Shown here: positions 32,854 through 42,193 of the stretch, one piece after another
Position numbering within the stretch: position 1 is the stretch's first letter
Layout: the number at the start of each line of letters is the position of its first letter
Assembly: GCA_017524385.1 (NCBI GenBank)
Contig: JAFWSS010000256.1
Coordinates: forward strand, 1-64,000
Length of the DNA: 64,000 bases
From: Prevotella sp.
GTDB lineage: Bacteria; Bacteroidota; Bacteroidia; Bacteroidales; Bacteroidaceae
Direction of reading: 5' to 3'
Position numbers and translations under genes: made by a program
Notes under the pieces: generated by a model
What the model saw: the letters and a program-made list of their open reading frames with translations, nothing else
Database searches by the model: none
What the model was told of the DNA's origin: nothing

Positions 32854-35166
32854 ATGAACCAACCCAACCACACAACTATGGACGAAAACTCCCACACCCC
32901 CAAAGACGCAGAGCGCGAGAACACCGATGACCAGATGGTGAACGATGCTTTCGAGCAGTTGTTGAACAGTTACCTTTCTTCTCCTCACCGCAAGAAGGTA
33001 GACATCATCAAAAAGGCGTTCAACTTTGCGCGCCAGGCACACAAAGGCGTCCGTCGCCTTTCAGGCGAGCCCTATATCATGCACCCCATATCCGTAGCGA
33101 TGATAGCTTCAGCGGAGATGGGCCTTGGTTCCACGAGCATCTGTTCAGCCCTTCTCCATGACGTTGTGGAAGACACCGACTACACGGTGGAAGACATCGA
33201 GACGATATTTGGTACGAAGGTAGCTCAGATAGTCGATGGTCTCACCAAGATATCCGGCGGCATCTTCGGCGACCAAGCCTCCGCCCAGGCCGAGAATTTC
33301 AAGAAGCTGCTGCTCACCATGAGCGATGACATCCGCGTGATCCTCATCAAGATCTGCGACCGTCTTCACAACATGCGCACACTGAGCAGCCAACCAGCCA
33401 ACAAGCAATACAAGATAGCCGGCGAGACCTTATATATATATGCACCCCTTGCCAACCGTCTCGGCCTAAACAGGATCAAGAACGAGTTGGAGAACCTCAG
33501 TTTCAAGTATGAGCATCCCACTGAATATGAGAGCATCCGCACGAAACTGGCAAGCACAGAAGAGTCTCGCAACACCCTTTTCGAGCAGTTCACGGCCCCC
33601 ATCCGTGCGGCATTGGACAAGATGGGCATACCCTACGTCATCCACGCTCGTGTGAAGACCCCCTACTCCATCTGGTCGAAGATGCAAAACAAGCAAGTGA
33701 CCTTCAAGGAAATATACGACATCCTTGCCGTGCGCATCATCTTCACTCCAGAAAGCAGGGAGACAGAAATCGACGACTGTTTCAAGATTTATGTGGCCAT
33801 CAACAAATTGTACAAGTCACATCCCGACCGTCTCCGCGACTGGGTGAATCATCCTAAAGCCAACGGCTACCAAGCCCTGCACGTCACCCTGATGTCTCAA
33901 ACCGGCCAGTGGGTAGAGGTTCAGATTCGTTCTGAGCGCATGGACGAGATAGCCGAGCAAGGTTTTGCCGCCCATTGGAAGTACAAGGAAGGTGGCACAG
34001 GCGAGATTGGCGAGGACTCAGAACTGAACGACTGGCTGCACACGATCAAGGAAATCCTTGACGACCCCCAGCCCGACGCCATGGACTTCCTCGACACCAT
34101 CAAGCTCAACCTCTTCGCCTCAGAAATCTTCGTGTTCACGCCCAAGGGTGAAATCCGGACGATGCCCGCCGGTTGCACCGCTCTCGACTTCGCCTTCCAG
34201 ATTCACACCTTTGTTGGCAGCCATTGCATAGGTGCAAAGGTCAACCACAAGTTGGTGCCCCTGAGCCACAAGTTGAACAGTGGCGACCAAGTGGAAATCC
34301 TCACCTCCAAGTCGCAGCACATCAATGCCTCGTGGGTGAACTTCGCCACCACAGCCAAGGCCAAGGCCAAGATTCAGGCCATCCTCCGCCACAACGCTCG
34401 TGAGATTCAAAAAGAGGGGGAGAACATCCTGAAGGAGTTTTTGGAGCAACACGACTTGGAACTCACCTCCAGTGCCATCGACCGCCTTTGCACCTTCCAC
34501 GACATGTCGAAGCCAGAAAAGCTCTTCTATGCCATCGGCAACAAGACGATCATCCTAGGCGACAAGGACATTGATGAACTATTGGAGCGCAAGCCCGGCG
34601 GCAAGAAAGGTTGGCGCAAATACGTGCCCTTCATCGGTCCCAGCAAAGAGGAGCCCACTCCCACATCAAGCGACGACAATGCCACCACCCTGTTGGTAGT
34701 AGGCAAGGAGTTCAACCGCAAGAAGCCATTCTACGTAGACGACGACAATGTGATGCGCCTGGTGATCCCCCGCTGCTGCCGTGCCATCCCCGGCGACGAC
34801 GCCCTTGGTTTCATCGACAACAAGAACCACATAGAGTTGCACCGCCGCAACTGTCCCGTAGCCGACCGTTTGAAGAGCAGTTTCGGCAACCGCATCATCG
34901 ACATCAAGTGGAACATGCACCGCCGCACCCTATTCGACGCCACCATCCGAGTGAGCGGCATCGACCGCATAGGGCTGTTGAACGAAGTCACCGGCATCCT
35001 TTCTCAACAACTGAATGTAAACATCCAAAAACTGACCATCTCCACCAAAGACGGTGTCTTCGACGGCACCATCGAGATGAAAGTCTATGACCGCAACGAC
35101 GTGCGTGTCATCATCGACGCTTTGAGTTCCATCCAAAACCTTGAAGAAATCAAGGAGTTACAATAA
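32854..35166 (+). CDS. rel: Bifunctional (p)ppGpp synthetase/hydrolase (Rel)
   Basis: A 770-residue RelA/SpoT homologue. The HD hydrolase motif is in SALLHDVVEDTDYTVEDI near 105 and looks intact. The synthetase domain (YSIWSKMQNKQVTFKEIYDI, then LAVRIIF and NPKANGYQALHVTLM-like HPKANGYQALHVTLM) follows near 270-345. A TGS domain (EIFVFTPKGEIRTMPAGCTA) and a C-terminal ACT domain (ATIRVSGIDRIGLLNEVTGI) complete it. It makes and degrades the stringent-response alarmone and is probably the main enzyme of this kind in the organism. The start could equally be the ATG at 32878; there is no Shine-Dalgarno to decide. Confidence 0.95.
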   Translation: MNQPNHTTMDENSHTPKDAERENTDDQMVNDAFEQLLNSYLSSPHRKKVDIIKKAFNFARQAHKGVRRLSGEPYIMHPISVAMIASAEMGLGSTSICSALLHDVVEDTDYTVEDIETIFGTKVAQIVDGLTKISGGIFGDQASAQAENFKKLLLTMSDDIRVILIKICDRLHNMRTLSSQPANKQYKIAGETLYIYAPLANRLGLNRIKNELENLSFKYEHPTEYESIRTKLASTEESRNTLFEQFTAPIRAALDKMGIPYVIHARVKTPYSIWSKMQNKQVTFKEIYDILAVRIIFTPESRETEIDDCFKIYVAINKLYKSHPDRLRDWVNHPKANGYQALHVTLMSQTGQWVEVQIRSERMDEIAEQGFAAHWKYKEGGTGEIGEDSELNDWLHTIKEILDDPQPDAMDFLDTIKLNLFASEIFVFTPKGEIRTMPAGCTALDFAFQIHTFVGSHCIGAKVNHKLVPLSHKLNSGDQVEILTSKSQHINASWVNFATTAKAKAKIQAILRHNAREIQKEGENILKEFLEQHDLELTSSAIDRLCTFHDMSKPEKLFYAIGNKTIILGDKDIDELLERKPGGKKGWRKYVPFIGPSKEEPTPTSSDDNATTLLVVGKEFNRKKPFYVDDDNVMRLVIPRCCRAIPGDDALGFIDNKNHIELHRRNCPVADRLKSSFGNRIIDIKWNMHRRTLFDATIRVSGIDRIGLLNEVTGILSQQLNVNIQKLTISTKDGVFDGTIEMKVYDRNDVRVIIDALSSIQNLEEIKELQ

Positions 35167-35178
35167 CCATCGTTCCCC

Positions 35179-36147
35179 ATGCGCCAGACCATCACCCTCC
35201 TTGCCCTCCTGTTCAGCCTCTCAACATTGGCAGTGAACAAGTATGACAACCCCGACACCCTGTTCGTCGCTCGCGACGGCACAGGCGAATTCCGCAACGT
35301 CAACGACGCCGTAGAGGTGTGCCGTGCCTTCATGGACTACCACAAGGTGATTTTTGTGAAAAAAGGCACCTACAAGGAGAAGGTAGTCATCCCCTCTTGG
35401 CTCGACAACATAGAAATCGTTGGCGAGGATGTGGAAAACACCATCATCACTTTCGACGACCATGCCAACATCCGCCTCTCCGGCACAGAGCAAGGGATGG
35501 GCACCTTCCGCACCTACACGATGAAAATCGAGGGTGACGGCATCGTTTTGAAGAACATCACCATCGAGAACAATTCCGCCCGCCTTGGCCAAGCCGTTGC
35601 CCTTCACACAGAAGGCGACCGCCTTCAGTTCATCGGCTGCCGCTTCCTAGGTCACCAGGACACGGTATATACCGGCAAAGCCAACACCCGCCTTTATTTC
35701 CTCAACTGCTACATCGAAGGGACCACCGACTTCATCTTCGGTCCCTCCACCGCCTGGTTTGAAGGATGCACCATCAAGAGCAAGGCCAATTCCTACGTCA
35801 CCGCAGCCTCCACTCCCCAAGGTGTGGAATATGGCTACATCTTCAACCATTGCCGGCTCATCGCCGACGAAGGCGTGGAGAAAGTATATCTTGGCCGTCC
35901 TTGGCGTCCATACGCCTACACACTTTTTATGAACTGTGAACTGGGCGGGCACATCGTAGTCGCCGGTTGGCACAACTGGGGCAACGAATCCAACGAACAG
36001 ACCGCCCGCTATATGGAATATAACAACAGCGGAGACGGAGCCTCCAAAGGCCAACGCACGTCCTGGAGCCACCAACTCACAGCGAAAGAAGCCAAAGCCA
36101 TCACACTGGAGCGCGTGTTCAGCATCAGTAGCACGTGGAATCCATAA
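35179..36147 (+). CDS. Exported pectinesterase
   Basis: A 322-residue pectin methylesterase (carbohydrate esterase family 8). Signal peptide MRQTITLLALLFSLSTLA, then a right-handed beta-helix. The active-site pieces are GHQDTVYT (catalytic Asp), GTTDFIFG (second Asp) and LGRPWRPYAYT (Arg). The Gln in ARLGQAVALHTEGDR is also conserved. It removes methyl groups from pectin, probably in the periplasm or on the surface. It follows the rel gene by 12 bases, an odd neighbour that suggests insertion next to rel; it is the only clear pectin enzyme in the window. Confidence 0.93.
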   Translation: MRQTITLLALLFSLSTLAVNKYDNPDTLFVARDGTGEFRNVNDAVEVCRAFMDYHKVIFVKKGTYKEKVVIPSWLDNIEIVGEDVENTIITFDDHANIRLSGTEQGMGTFRTYTMKIEGDGIVLKNITIENNSARLGQAVALHTEGDRLQFIGCRFLGHQDTVYTGKANTRLYFLNCYIEGTTDFIFGPSTAWFEGCTIKSKANSYVTAASTPQGVEYGYIFNHCRLIADEGVEKVYLGRPWRPYAYTLFMNCELGGHIVVAGWHNWGNESNEQTARYMEYNNSGDGASKGQRTSWSHQLTAKEAKAITLERVFSISSTWNP

Positions 36148-36149
36148 GA

Positions 36150-36315
36150 AAGGAGTCGGAAGAGTCGGAGTAATCGGAATATTCTGAGCAATCAGAAGAG
36201 TCGGAGTATTCGGAGTAATCGGGATTTTGAATTGTTAAAATTACAATATTTTATCTAAAATAAACAAAAAGGGTTGTATATATCACCCTTGTGGTCGATT
36301 ATTTTTGTACTTTTG
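36150..36315 (+). promoter_or_regulatory. Degenerate repeat and promoter before the SusC gene
   Basis: 36150-36224 consists of loose repeats of AGTCGGAGTAATCGG words. It is followed by an AT-rich stretch and a -7 box TACTTTTG (36308-36315) with CTTG at 36288-36291. The start codon at 36532 lies about 210 bases further on. Confidence 0.5.
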
Positions 36316-36531
36316 ACAAAAATTCCGAAAATACTGAAGCATCAATGATGGGTGCTGAGACATTCAGGAAATGTAGCAGAAACATTCACGAGAAATCACA
36401 GAGACTTCCGTGAATTGCTGAGAACACCAAACTTATACCATACAAACACATAAGAATCGTTCAGGCGCGAGCGAATCCCCATTCGAAACAACCTATCTTT
36501 AAAAATATAAGTATAACTAAAACAAACGTTT
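36316..36531 (+). promoter_or_regulatory. Long 5' leader of the SusC gene
   Basis: A leader of about 210 bases with a small hairpin ATTCACG (36384-36390) paired with CGTGAAT (36409-36415) and no upstream open frame of note. Its length suggests post-transcriptional control, as is common for SusC-type genes, but no known riboswitch is visible. Confidence 0.4.
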
Positions 36532-39500
36532 ATGTATTTACCAATCAAGAGGGCCGTTATGGCCTTGTGCATGAGTCTGTTCTGCATCTTAGCCTTTGGG
36601 CAGAAGACCATAACAGGCACAGTGAAAGACGCTGCCGGCGATCCGCTGATCGGCGCAACCGTCTCATTGGGAGGGAGCAACGGCGTCGTCACCGACCTGG
36701 ATGGCAACTTCACCCTCTCCGGCGTCAGCAATGGCGCAACACTCACGGTATCCTACATCGGTTATGAGACAACAACGGTGAAAGTGGGCAACCAGCAACA
36801 CTACGACATCGTGCTGGAGAGCAACGACAAGTCACTCGATGAAGTGGTGGTCATCGGTTATGGCACGGTGAAACGCCGCGACCTCACCGGAGCCGTGGCC
36901 TCTGTGACCGGTGAGCGATTAGCCAAGAACCCTGTCGCCAACGTCGCCCAGGCATTGCAAGGTCAGTTGCCAGGCGTGAACGTCATCTCACAGGACGGCC
37001 GTCCAGGCGCCACCATGTCCATCCGTGTGCGTGGCGGCGGCTCCATCACGCAGAGCAACGAACCCCTTTACGTGGTGGACGGAGTGATCACCGGCCGCAT
37101 CGATGACATCCCAGCCGACGAAATCGAGAGCATCGACGTGCTGAAAGACGCCGCTTCTACTGCCATTTATGGTGCCAGTGGTGCAAACGGTGTGATTCTC
37201 ATCACCACCAAGAGCGCCAAAGAAGGCAAAAACGAAGTGAAGTACAACATGTACTACCAGTTGAAGGAGCAACCAGCTCAACTCGACGTTCTCGACCCCT
37301 ATGACTACGTGCTTCACACCTGGAGTTATGCCACCGCCTACGGCGAGTCATACGGAGACAACGTGGCCAAGTATTTCGGCCTCGGAAGCAAATACGGGAA
37401 CCATCTCAACGAGTACAAGAACATGAGCACCCACAACTGGGTGGACGACATCATGGACAGTTCACACTCCTGGAACCATGACCTCTCGCTGTCAGGTGGC
37501 ACGGAAACCACGAAATATCGCGCCTCCGTCAACTACATGAACGACGACGGCGCCCGCCTCAACACCGGTTTCCGCCGTTGGAACGCCAGTTTCAAGTTCT
37601 CCCAGGACATCAGCAAGAAACTGAAATGGGACCTCGACGCCCGCTATAGCGAGATGCGTTTCCGTGGCACAAGGTTCAACACCGCCACCTCCGCCTATCA
37701 GTTCCGCCCTGTCGACAACCCACTCGGAGCCGACGCCGACCCCTCACAGATGGGACAAGGCTCCTCATTCGTGGAACTGTCACGCAATCCCCTTGACTAC
37801 ACCAAGAACTACGACCAATACAACGACATCAACCGCCTTCGTGTCAACACCGGCCTGACATGGACCATCATCAACGGCCTCGTGGCGAAGTCGGAAATCG
37901 GCCTGTCAAGAGGTTGGATGGAACGCCGCGCATGGGATGGCGGCCATGGCGACCAGGGCTACTCCTCCGCCCAATTGTACAAGAACAACAGTTACAGCGT
38001 GAGGTGGTCGAACACCTTGAACTACAATGTGCAAGGACTTGGCGAAGACCACAGCCTGGGAATGCTTGCCGGCTATGAGATTTTGGCAGACAAGAGCAAC
38101 TACAGCAACATCTACGGTTATGGCTACCCGTCGGAATTCACGATGAACGACGCCTTCGGCATGATCAACTTCACGGGCAAGACCAAGGGCAGCGAAGGCC
38201 TGGACAAGTTTGAGAATGTGATAGGCGAGCCAAAGCACGTCACCTCATTCTTCGGGCGCGTGAACTATTCATACCAAGGCAGATACCTTCTCACCGCCAC
38301 CTTCCGTGCCGACGGTTCCTCAAGGTTCGCCTCCAACAACACTTGGGGCTACTTCCCCGCAGCGGCCGCAGCATGGCGCATCTCCGACGAGCCCTTCATG
38401 GAAGGCGCCCGTGACTGGCTCGACAACCTCAAGGTCCGTCTCTCCTTCGGTACTTCAGGCAACGACAACATCGACGCCGGCCTGTGGCGCGAGACTTGGA
38501 CGACAAGCACCATCAATGTGGATGGTGTGAACAAAGTGGTTTACATCCCTGGTTCGATGAAGGGCAATCCCGACCTGAAATGGGAGACCACCGTATCACG
38601 CAACCTCGGTTTCGACTTCGGCATACTCCGTGGCAAGGTCCGCGGCAGCCTCGACCTCTATTGGAACACCACCAAGGACATCCTCATGAAGGTTCCCATC
38701 GACGAGGCCACCGGCTACAGCTACCAATACCAGAACGTAGGCCAGACGTCCAACCGCGGCATCGAGCTCGCCCTCTTCTACGAGGCCATACGCTCCAAGG
38801 ACTTCGGCCTGAGTTTCAACCTCACCTACAACTACAACAACAACATGGTGGACAAGCTCAATCCCGACATCGACCTCAACCCCGACACCCATACCGGATG
38901 GGGTTCTTCCATGCGCAAGCCCTACTATGACTACATCATCCGCGTAGGCGAGCCGGTAGGCACCATCCAAGGCTTCAAGAGCAACGGTTTCTACACCCTC
39001 GACGACTTCAACTACTCCAACGGCGTCTATACATTGAAAGACGGTGTGCCCGACACGAAGAGCATCGTCAACTATCCCGCGAACGCCTTCAAGGGCAACA
39101 AGCCCGACGGCCAAACCGCCTTCCCAGGCATGGTGAAATTCGAGGATGTCAACGGCGACGGAGTGATTGACGACAACGACGCCACCGTCATAGGCAAGAC
39201 CCAGCCCCACCACACCGGTGGTTTCAACATCATGGGCAACTACAAGAACCTTGACTTCTCGCTTGGATTCACCTATCAAATCGGCGGCAAAGTGTATAAT
39301 GCCAACGTGATGCACGACATGATGGGCGACAAGGACAACAGTCTGGGCGCCAACAGGCTCGACGTGGTCAAAGACTGCTACCGCATCTACGACGTGGGCA
39401 GCGACGGCAACCTCGTAGCCGTCACCGAGCCAGAAGCCCTCAGGGCACTCAACGCACATGCGAAATACGCCCTGCCCTATTCAGAATACGGTCTGGCATC

Positions 39501-39777
39501 TTCCGAATTCATCGAGGACGCCTCCTACCTCCGCCTCAACACGCTGACCGTGGGATACACCTTGCCAAAGACATGGCTGAACACCGTGGGCATCAAGAAC
39601 GTGAGGGTTTACTTCACCGGCGCCAACCTGTTCTGCCTCACAGGTTACAGTGGCCTCGACCCAGACGTAAACACCAATATGAATGCCGGTGGCGACGGTT
39701 TCCCCACCCCGTTCTATGACTACCAGGCCTATCCCAAGACAAGGTCATACACATTCGGACTCAACGTAACATTCTAA
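36532..39777 (+). CDS. SusC/RagA-type TonB-dependent transporter
   Basis: A 1081-residue outer-membrane TonB-dependent transporter of the SusC/RagA class. Signal peptide (to CILAFGQ), an N-terminal CarboxypepD_reg-like domain (ITGTVKDAAGDPLIGATVSL), the TonB-box/plug start SLDEVVVIGYGTVKRRDLTG and plug residues QALQGQLPGVNVIS and VRVRGGG-like IRVRGGGSITQ. The remainder is a 22-strand barrel ending in a terminal Phe (FGLNVTF). It imports a glycan or peptide ligand caught by its SusD partner, encoded 20 bases downstream. No anti-sigma factor or hybrid sensor lies beside it. Confidence 0.95.
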   Translation: MYLPIKRAVMALCMSLFCILAFGQKTITGTVKDAAGDPLIGATVSLGGSNGVVTDLDGNFTLSGVSNGATLTVSYIGYETTTVKVGNQQHYDIVLESNDKSLDEVVVIGYGTVKRRDLTGAVASVTGERLAKNPVANVAQALQGQLPGVNVISQDGRPGATMSIRVRGGGSITQSNEPLYVVDGVITGRIDDIPADEIESIDVLKDAASTAIYGASGANGVILITTKSAKEGKNEVKYNMYYQLKEQPAQLDVLDPYDYVLHTWSYATAYGESYGDNVAKYFGLGSKYGNHLNEYKNMSTHNWVDDIMDSSHSWNHDLSLSGGTETTKYRASVNYMNDDGARLNTGFRRWNASFKFSQDISKKLKWDLDARYSEMRFRGTRFNTATSAYQFRPVDNPLGADADPSQMGQGSSFVELSRNPLDYTKNYDQYNDINRLRVNTGLTWTIINGLVAKSEIGLSRGWMERRAWDGGHGDQGYSSAQLYKNNSYSVRWSNTLNYNVQGLGEDHSLGMLAGYEILADKSNYSNIYGYGYPSEFTMNDAFGMINFTGKTKGSEGLDKFENVIGEPKHVTSFFGRVNYSYQGRYLLTATFRADGSSRFASNNTWGYFPAAAAAWRISDEPFMEGARDWLDNLKVRLSFGTSGNDNIDAGLWRETWTTSTINVDGVNKVVYIPGSMKGNPDLKWETTVSRNLGFDFGILRGKVRGSLDLYWNTTKDILMKVPIDEATGYSYQYQNVGQTSNRGIELALFYEAIRSKDFGLSFNLTYNYNNNMVDKLNPDIDLNPDTHTGWGSSMRKPYYDYIIRVGEPVGTIQGFKSNGFYTLDDFNYSNGVYTLKDGVPDTKSIVNYPANAFKGNKPDGQTAFPGMVKFEDVNGDGVIDDNDATVIGKTQPHHTGGFNIMGNYKNLDFSLGFTYQIGGKVYNANVMHDMMGDKDNSLGANRLDVVKDCYRIYDVGSDGNLVAVTEPEALRALNAHAKYALPYSEYGLASSEFIEDASYLRLNTLTVGYTLPKTWLNTVGIKNVRVYFTGANLFCLTGYSGLDPDVNTNMNAGGDGFPTPFYDYQAYPKTRSYTFGLNVTF

Positions 39778-39797
39778 TTATTTTAAGGAGAAGAAAA

Positions 39798-41891
39798 ATG
39801 AAAAAGACATTATATATCACATTGTTTGCGGCTGGAGTCCTTTCCATGACATCTTGTGAGGACTACCTGGAGACCAAGTCCCCATCCACCGTGGATGCCA
39901 ACTTTGTTTTCTCCAACATGGTGACCGCCCATGCCGCCATCGACGGAGGCTATGAGGCTTGGAGAGACGTATTGCAGAACGGTGTCTTCGGCGACGGACT
40001 GTGGTATGCCGCCGACGTGGCCGGTTCCGACATCATGCGCCATCCGGAGGCTTTCAGCAACCAACCCGGACGCCACTATCCGGAGAGCTTCTATCAGAAC
40101 GGCAAGTATGCCGGTTCATACGGACTACTCTCCTATCTCAAGGAGAATGACATTTACGCGAAGTTGTTCAACGTGGTCAGCAAGGCCAACGCCATCATCA
40201 CGGCTGTTGAGGACATGGCCGACTATGACACCAAGATCAAGAATGCCACGGCTCCCAACGGACTGAGCCAACTCTATGGAGAGGCAGTGGCATTGAAGGC
40301 CTCCGCCTATCGCGAACTCATCAAAAACTGGGGCGACGTGCCCTATCAGAAGCGATTGGGCGAGGCCGCCAGCGGTCTGACCTCACGCGACTCCATCTAC
40401 GATGCCATACTCAACGACCTGAAGGCCGTGGAGCCACTCATGTATCCCGTTGGCCAGTGCCCGGAATACGACCAGAACGTGAAGAACTACTTCTCCCAAA
40501 CCTATGTGCAGGGACTCATCGGCCGCATCGCCCTTGAGGCCGGCGGCTACCAGACCCGACGCGGCGACATCACTCCCGTTGACGGCAATGGCAATGCCTT
40601 GAGCATCGAGAAGAAGGGCAACGACAACAATGGCGCTTCCTATGGTAGAAGGAGCGACTGGAAGAACTACATGGAGATGGCAAGGACCTACTTCAAGAAA
40701 GCCATCGACAACCCGGGAACTGTCACATTCTCTGATAGCTACGACACGTTCTTCAACGAGATGCAAAGTGCCGACGCCGCCTACGCCGGCGAGTCCATCT
40801 ACGAGGCTCCCATGCAGCAAGGTGGCGGCAACGACGCCCGTTCCTACTCCTTCGGACGTCCCAGCGACGGAGGTTCCAAGGACGCCTACCCCTGCAAGGC
40901 ATACGGTCAGGGACGCATCAACCCCGCCTTCTACTACGGCATGTTCGACCCGAAAGACGTGCGTCGCGATGTGTCGTGCACCGTCACGGGCAGCACAGGC
41001 AAGGGTGTAGAGAAACTCATCCCCTTCAAGCCCAACTCCAAGGCCAGTGGCGGCGGCATCTCCACCAACAAGTGGGACGAGAACCGCCAGAAGACCGTGT
41101 GGACCCAGAACCAGCGCAAATCGGGCATCAACCAGCCCTACATGCGTCTCTCAGAGATTTATCTCGGCTATGCTGAAGCCTGCGCCGCCCTTGGCGACAA
41201 CGGCAATGCCAGGACCTACCTCGACAAGATACGCAACCGTGCCTTCCCCTACGGAGGCGCCAACACCGATGCGTTCATCGCCAAGTCGGGTTCTCTCTAC
41301 AATGCCATCATCGATGAGCGCGGCTTTGAGTTTGCAGGAGAAGGCGATCGCCGCTTCACCCTCATTCGTTCTGGACTCATTGGAGAGAAGATCAAGGCAG
41401 TGAAAGAACTGACAGGCGCCATGATCAACGGTCTGAAGACCAATGGCTACTACCAGTTTGAAAACGGCAACGTCATCTCCTCGTATGTATGGACGAAACT
41501 CGTTGACGCCAAGTCCATTTACGGCTACCGCCTCACCGGCATCACCCCGCAAGGCATGGAGAACGACCCCGTGCTCTATCCGGGATGGCGTGGGCAAAAC
41601 GATGACTGGGAGTCTTACGGACTGAGTTATGGCACGTCAACGCCAGCCACCAACCTTGCCATCAAGGGTCTTTTCACCCGCATTTCCGACGAGGAGGCAG
41701 CCGCACTCGAGGCAGATGGTTACAAGAAGGAGAACTGGGGTGTGGATCTCGTGTCGAATGAAGACGAGTACTACAAGTATCTCTTCCTCGACTACGACTA
41801 CGTGAGCGCTCCCATCTACTTCTGGCCGTTCACACCAAACATCCTCGCCACCGGCGGCTTCACCAATGGCTACGGATTCTCCAACGAGTAA
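39798..41891 (+). CDS. SusD/RagB-type nutrient-binding lipoprotein
   Basis: A 697-residue SusD/RagB outer-membrane lipoprotein, partner of the SusC-type transporter. Lipobox Cys is in GVLSMTSCEDYLETKSPS. The TPR-like SusD N-terminus holds the YGEAVALKASAYRELIKNWG segment and DVPYQKRLGE; the C-terminal part has QPYMRLSEIYLGYAEACAAL and the family motif DERGFEFAGEGDRRFTLIR. It caps the transporter and binds the ligand at the surface. The protein is longer than typical (about 500-600). It is followed by a strong terminator, so the operon has only two genes. Confidence 0.94.
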   Translation: MKKTLYITLFAAGVLSMTSCEDYLETKSPSTVDANFVFSNMVTAHAAIDGGYEAWRDVLQNGVFGDGLWYAADVAGSDIMRHPEAFSNQPGRHYPESFYQNGKYAGSYGLLSYLKENDIYAKLFNVVSKANAIITAVEDMADYDTKIKNATAPNGLSQLYGEAVALKASAYRELIKNWGDVPYQKRLGEAASGLTSRDSIYDAILNDLKAVEPLMYPVGQCPEYDQNVKNYFSQTYVQGLIGRIALEAGGYQTRRGDITPVDGNGNALSIEKKGNDNNGASYGRRSDWKNYMEMARTYFKKAIDNPGTVTFSDSYDTFFNEMQSADAAYAGESIYEAPMQQGGGNDARSYSFGRPSDGGSKDAYPCKAYGQGRINPAFYYGMFDPKDVRRDVSCTVTGSTGKGVEKLIPFKPNSKASGGGISTNKWDENRQKTVWTQNQRKSGINQPYMRLSEIYLGYAEACAALGDNGNARTYLDKIRNRAFPYGGANTDAFIAKSGSLYNAIIDERGFEFAGEGDRRFTLIRSGLIGEKIKAVKELTGAMINGLKTNGYYQFENGNVISSYVWTKLVDAKSIYGYRLTGITPQGMENDPVLYPGWRGQNDDWESYGLSYGTSTPATNLAIKGLFTRISDEEAAALEADGYKKENWGVDLVSNEDEYYKYLFLDYDYVSAPIYFWPFTPNILATGGFTNGYGFSNE

Positions 41892-41939
41892 AACACGTCA
41901 CCAGCAACAAGGGTGCCATAACGGCATTCCCTTCACAAC

Positions 41940-41977
41940 AATCGGGCGGGTATACATCCGCCCGATTACTTTTTTTG
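41940..41977 (+). terminator. Terminator of the SusC/SusD operon
   Basis: AATCGGGCGG (41940-41949) pairs with CCGCCCGATT (41958-41967), followed by ACTTTTTTTG. Confidence 0.85.
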
Positions 41978-42102
41978 TACTGCAAGACAAACAAAGTCGG
42001 CAAAGATGGGAATTCATGATGGGGCTGAAGACCTCATAAACATAAAGACGTGCAATGGAAAAAGAGAAAGGAACGAAATTTTAGATAAATTTCTCCCGCT
42101 CG

Positions 42103-42156
42103 AACAAAGAAATACATTTCTTTGTTACTCGCTTAAACGAAATTTTAGTACCTTTG
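42103..42156 (+). promoter_or_regulatory. alaS promoter with perfect inverted repeat
   Basis: A perfect 11-bp inverted repeat, AACAAAGAAAT (42103-42113), AC, ATTTCTTTGTT (42116-42126), ends 22 bases before the -7 box TACCTTTG (42149-42156). The words ACGAAATTTTAG occur twice, at 42073 and 42138. The repeat may be an operator or replace the -33 element. Confidence 0.5.
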
Positions 42157-42193
42157 CAGCGTTTTTTAAACGAATTGAGAAAAGTAAAGAAAA

